Assembly (NCBI GenBank): GCA_016705335.1
Contig: JADIYN010000071.1
Span: forward strand, 1 to 25,140
Origin: Draconibacterium sp.
Lineage (GTDB): Bacteria; Bacteroidota; Bacteroidia; Bacteroidales; Prolixibacteraceae
Length of the DNA stretch: 25,140 nucleotides
Direction of reading: 5' to 3'
The notes under the pieces were generated by a model, which did no database searches, had not been told where the DNA came from, and was given only the letters and a program-made list of their open reading frames with translations. Positions 23,488 to 25,140 of the stretch are shown piece after piece. Made by a program: the position numbers and the translations under genes. Positions within the stretch are counted from its first letter, which is position 1; each line of letters opens with the position of its first letter.

Positions 23488-24021
23488 TCTTAATTCTTAT
23501 TGACGCTTTTCTAAGGTTAGCAATCAACTTTCTTCCTCGCGAAATTTCCAGCAGTTGAATGGTTTCCAATTCATTCTCTTATTACTAAAAAGTATTTCAC
23601 GGGAATCAACTCAATTTCTTTTTCCGCTATATTGTGGAGAATTTGCATGGCATGAACCCGCACAGCCACAGGTTCTTTCTCCGAAGTCAAAGTTTTGATG
23701 CAAAAATCAAACAGAAATCCTTGTTGCTGTTTTGTTAAGCCATTAGAGCTGATCAACTTCAAAAAATGGCGTTTTTTACTCGTGCTTTTTTCAATTTGAA
23801 CTTGTTCAATCATTTCATTTAGAAAAGGAAACAAAAGGTCAGGTTGAATGTCATTAATTTTATCAACCATATAAGCAGCTCTCCAACTTTTGGGATTTAT
23901 GTCGTAAAGTGCAACTTCAATTAAGAGCTTATAAAATTCTTATTTTTGGAAATTTCATTTATCAAGTATTGCAGATTTTCCCATGAATCAATAAGTTCTT
24001 TTAATTCAGCTTTTGTCATTA
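23417..24021 (-). CDS. HEAT-like repeat protein, frameshifted
   Basis: Small helical protein of a Bacteroidota family often mislabelled adenylosuccinate lyase. ATG at 24021 opens MTKAELKELIDSWENLQYL; a break in the A4 run at 23934-23937 separates it from LLIEVALYDINPKSWRAAYM and the HEAT-like helices (VAVRVHAMQILHNIAEKEIE). A second break near 23575 joins VIRE to NELETIQLLEISRGRKLIAN, the normal family ending. The corrected frame then stays open to a stop at 23417, so the true 3' end may be a little earlier (about 23500). The tail runs antisense to the receiver gene's membrane segment. Function unknown; HEAT-like folds usually bind proteins. Confidence 0.65.
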
Positions 24022-24085
24022 CAGCAGTTTTCTACAAAATAAATATTTCATTTGTCGTCTCAAACTAATTTTTTAATTTTGAGTT

Positions 24086-24522
24086 ATGATTAAAGTAACA
24101 TGTGCCATCATAATCAAAAACGGCAGAATATTGGTAACACAACGCAAAGCCAATTCAAGTCATCCACTAAATTGGGAATTTCCGGGAGGAAAGCTAAACA
24201 GTGGAGAAACACTTGAATATTGCATTATTCGCGAAATCAAGGAAGAACTTGACATTGAAATTGAAATCAAAACCAATGATTTCAGTGAATCACAATTACG
24301 GAAGTTCAAAACAAATCGAATTGATCCCGTTTTTATGTAATACAATCAGGTGAAATAAACTTGATTGAACATCAAATTTTTGTGGATCGGTCTTGATGAT
24401 TTAAACGGTTTGATTTTATTGACGCCGACAAGAAACTAATTCAGCACCTCGAGAACAAATCAATATTAGAAAAATACCTTTGGAAAATATGCAAAACTCC
24501 GATAAAACTGCTGCCCAACTGA
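24086..24522 (+). CDS. Nudix hydrolase, MutT/8-oxo-dGTPase-like, frameshifted
   Basis: Hydrolase of nucleoside diphosphates linked to another moiety, perhaps 8-oxo-dGTP. Starts MIKVTCAIIIKNGRILVTQR and carries the Nudix box at residues 35-57: Gly35, Glu41, Arg49-Glu50, Glu53-Glu54, with Asp56 where glycine is usual. HPLNWEFPGGKL before it is typical of MutT. The frame breaks after about residue 62: shifting gives ISVNHNYGSSKQIELIPFLC (the H-Y and I-L segment of MutT proteins), and further breaks near 24352 and 24385 lead to LDDLNGFDFIDADKKLIQHL and a stop at 24520-24522. ATG at 24086. Its 3' end overlaps the convergent membrane-protein gene. Confidence 0.8.
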
Positions 24523-24960
24523 CAATCGACATTATCATAAAAGGACTGTTTGCCAACGTTTTGAATAATATTTATTGCCAAAAAGCCCAACTGGTATTGT
24601 AAGAATAAATGGAGTTGCTATAATTATGCCCCAAAAACCATAAGTCGTTTTCACTTTTGCAATAAATCGACTTTTTCGGGAAAATACTTTTGATGGCTTT
24701 TTTGATGACATTCTTTCGCAAAACAAATGAAACTTTACTTTAATAAAACCTGGCATAATCTGGCATAATTTCGGTTTCAAAAATCAATTAAAACAGTTAT
24801 CCGTTTACCAAATAGTAAAAAACAAAAAACCACCAATACCGCCAATCAGCACTGAAATCAATGCCTGGTCAAAATCGAGACCAATGATCAGCGCGTAAGG
24901 CAGAGTTAAAAAATATTTAACCGAAGCGAGTAAAATGACATGCAGAATTTTAAATATCAT
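24466..24960 (-). CDS. Small multi-pass membrane protein, frameshifted
   Basis: Reconstructed from at least three frames. ATG at 24960 opens MIFKILHVILLASVKYFLTL with two hydrophobic segments up to IGGIGGFLFF. The frame is lost around 24780-24830 and is regained as KVKFHLFCERMSSKKPSKVF and a helix GFWGIIIATPFILTIPVGLF, then KYYSKRWQTVLL. Further breaks near 24540-24590 give a final helix, MIMSIVSWAAVLS, and an end near 24466. The pattern of a basic stretch (SRKSRFIAKVKTTYG) before a Gly/Pro-rich helix occurs in a Bacteroidota membrane family of about 160 residues that I recognise only by appearance. Function unknown. Convergent with, and overlapping, the Nudix gene end. Confidence 0.55.
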
Positions 24961-25049
24961 ATTCAATTTGTAACGACTCAATAAGAACGCTGCGAATTTA
25001 AAAATGTTTCTATGATATAAAAAAAAAAATAGTTTCCTGTTTTAAATTC

Positions 25050-25140
25050 TTAACTAACCACGTTTATTAAAGTTCCCTCTTGAAATGATTTTAGATTTTC
25101 GACAGCAATTTTCATTAATCGTGAACGTCTTCAAAGTTGC
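25050..25140 (-). CDS. D-2-hydroxyacid dehydrogenase C-terminus (glycerate dehydrogenase-like), partial
   Basis: Only the last 30 or so codons are inside the window. Read on the minus strand with small frame corrections at the window edge, they give roughly ATFE.RSRLMKIAVENLKSF and end QEGTLINVVS before the stop at 25050-25052. This closely matches the end of NAD-dependent 2-hydroxyacid dehydrogenases of the HprA/glycerate dehydrogenase group (typical ITPHIAWAT.EAR.RLM...NI..F..G...NVV). The catalytic histidine would lie just outside. It precedes the small membrane protein on the same strand, 89 bp apart. Confidence 0.6.

Noticed and set aside
1..25140. CRISPR arrays, tRNA or rRNA genes, insertion sequences
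   Set aside because: No regularly spaced direct repeats, cloverleaf-like stretches, transposase motifs or paired terminal repeats were seen on reading either strand.

Overview
The window comes from an AT-rich member of the Bacteroidota, probably an uncultured relative of the Marinilabiliales/Prolixibacteraceae. Three things point there: the protein families (bactofilin next to the ATP synthase genes, an ATP synthase a subunit with a signal-peptide extension, zinc-ribbon L32, the TAnnTTTG type of -7 promoter box), the lack of clear Shine-Dalgarno sites, and the gene order. The lineage is inferred from gene content, not from a search.

Layout. 1-3341: the 3' part of a polyamine-binding protein gene (+), then a minus-strand group of a SIS-domain sugar-phosphate isomerase, an isochorismatase-like hydrolase and a WalJ-like metallo-hydrolase. 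3552-5617: sucC-sucD (+), closed by a strong two-way terminator. 5740-11936 (-): bactofilin, AtpZ/AtpI-like protein, a four-helix membrane protein, then atpB-E-F-H-A-G; atpD and atpC are absent. 12150-13148 (-): fabH. 13524-17041 (-): a tight five-gene cassette of two permuted-papain (YiiX-like) cysteine enzymes, a lipoprotein and two membrane proteins, with its own promoter. 17690-22717 (-): rpmF, yceD, an orphan sensor kinase, dxs and coaX. 22718-25140: a membrane-anchored lone receiver, a HEAT-like protein, a Nudix hydrolase, a small membrane protein and the end of a hydroxyacid dehydrogenase gene.

Housekeeping functions dominate: the TCA step that makes ATP/GTP, the F1Fo ATP synthase, initiation of fatty-acid synthesis, isoprenoid precursors and CoA synthesis. 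The accessory part is the 13.5-17.2 kb cassette. It sits between rpmF and fabH, which are usually close neighbours in Bacteroidota, and is the best candidate here for an undescribed envelope system.

Quality warning. Many genes carry single-base frame breaks, mostly in homopolymer runs, concentrated at 1-3.3 kb and 22.9-25.1 kb, but also in atpG and in both YiiX-like genes. Reading across these breaks restores conserved family sequence, so I treat most as sequencing or assembly errors and give the corrected gene extents.
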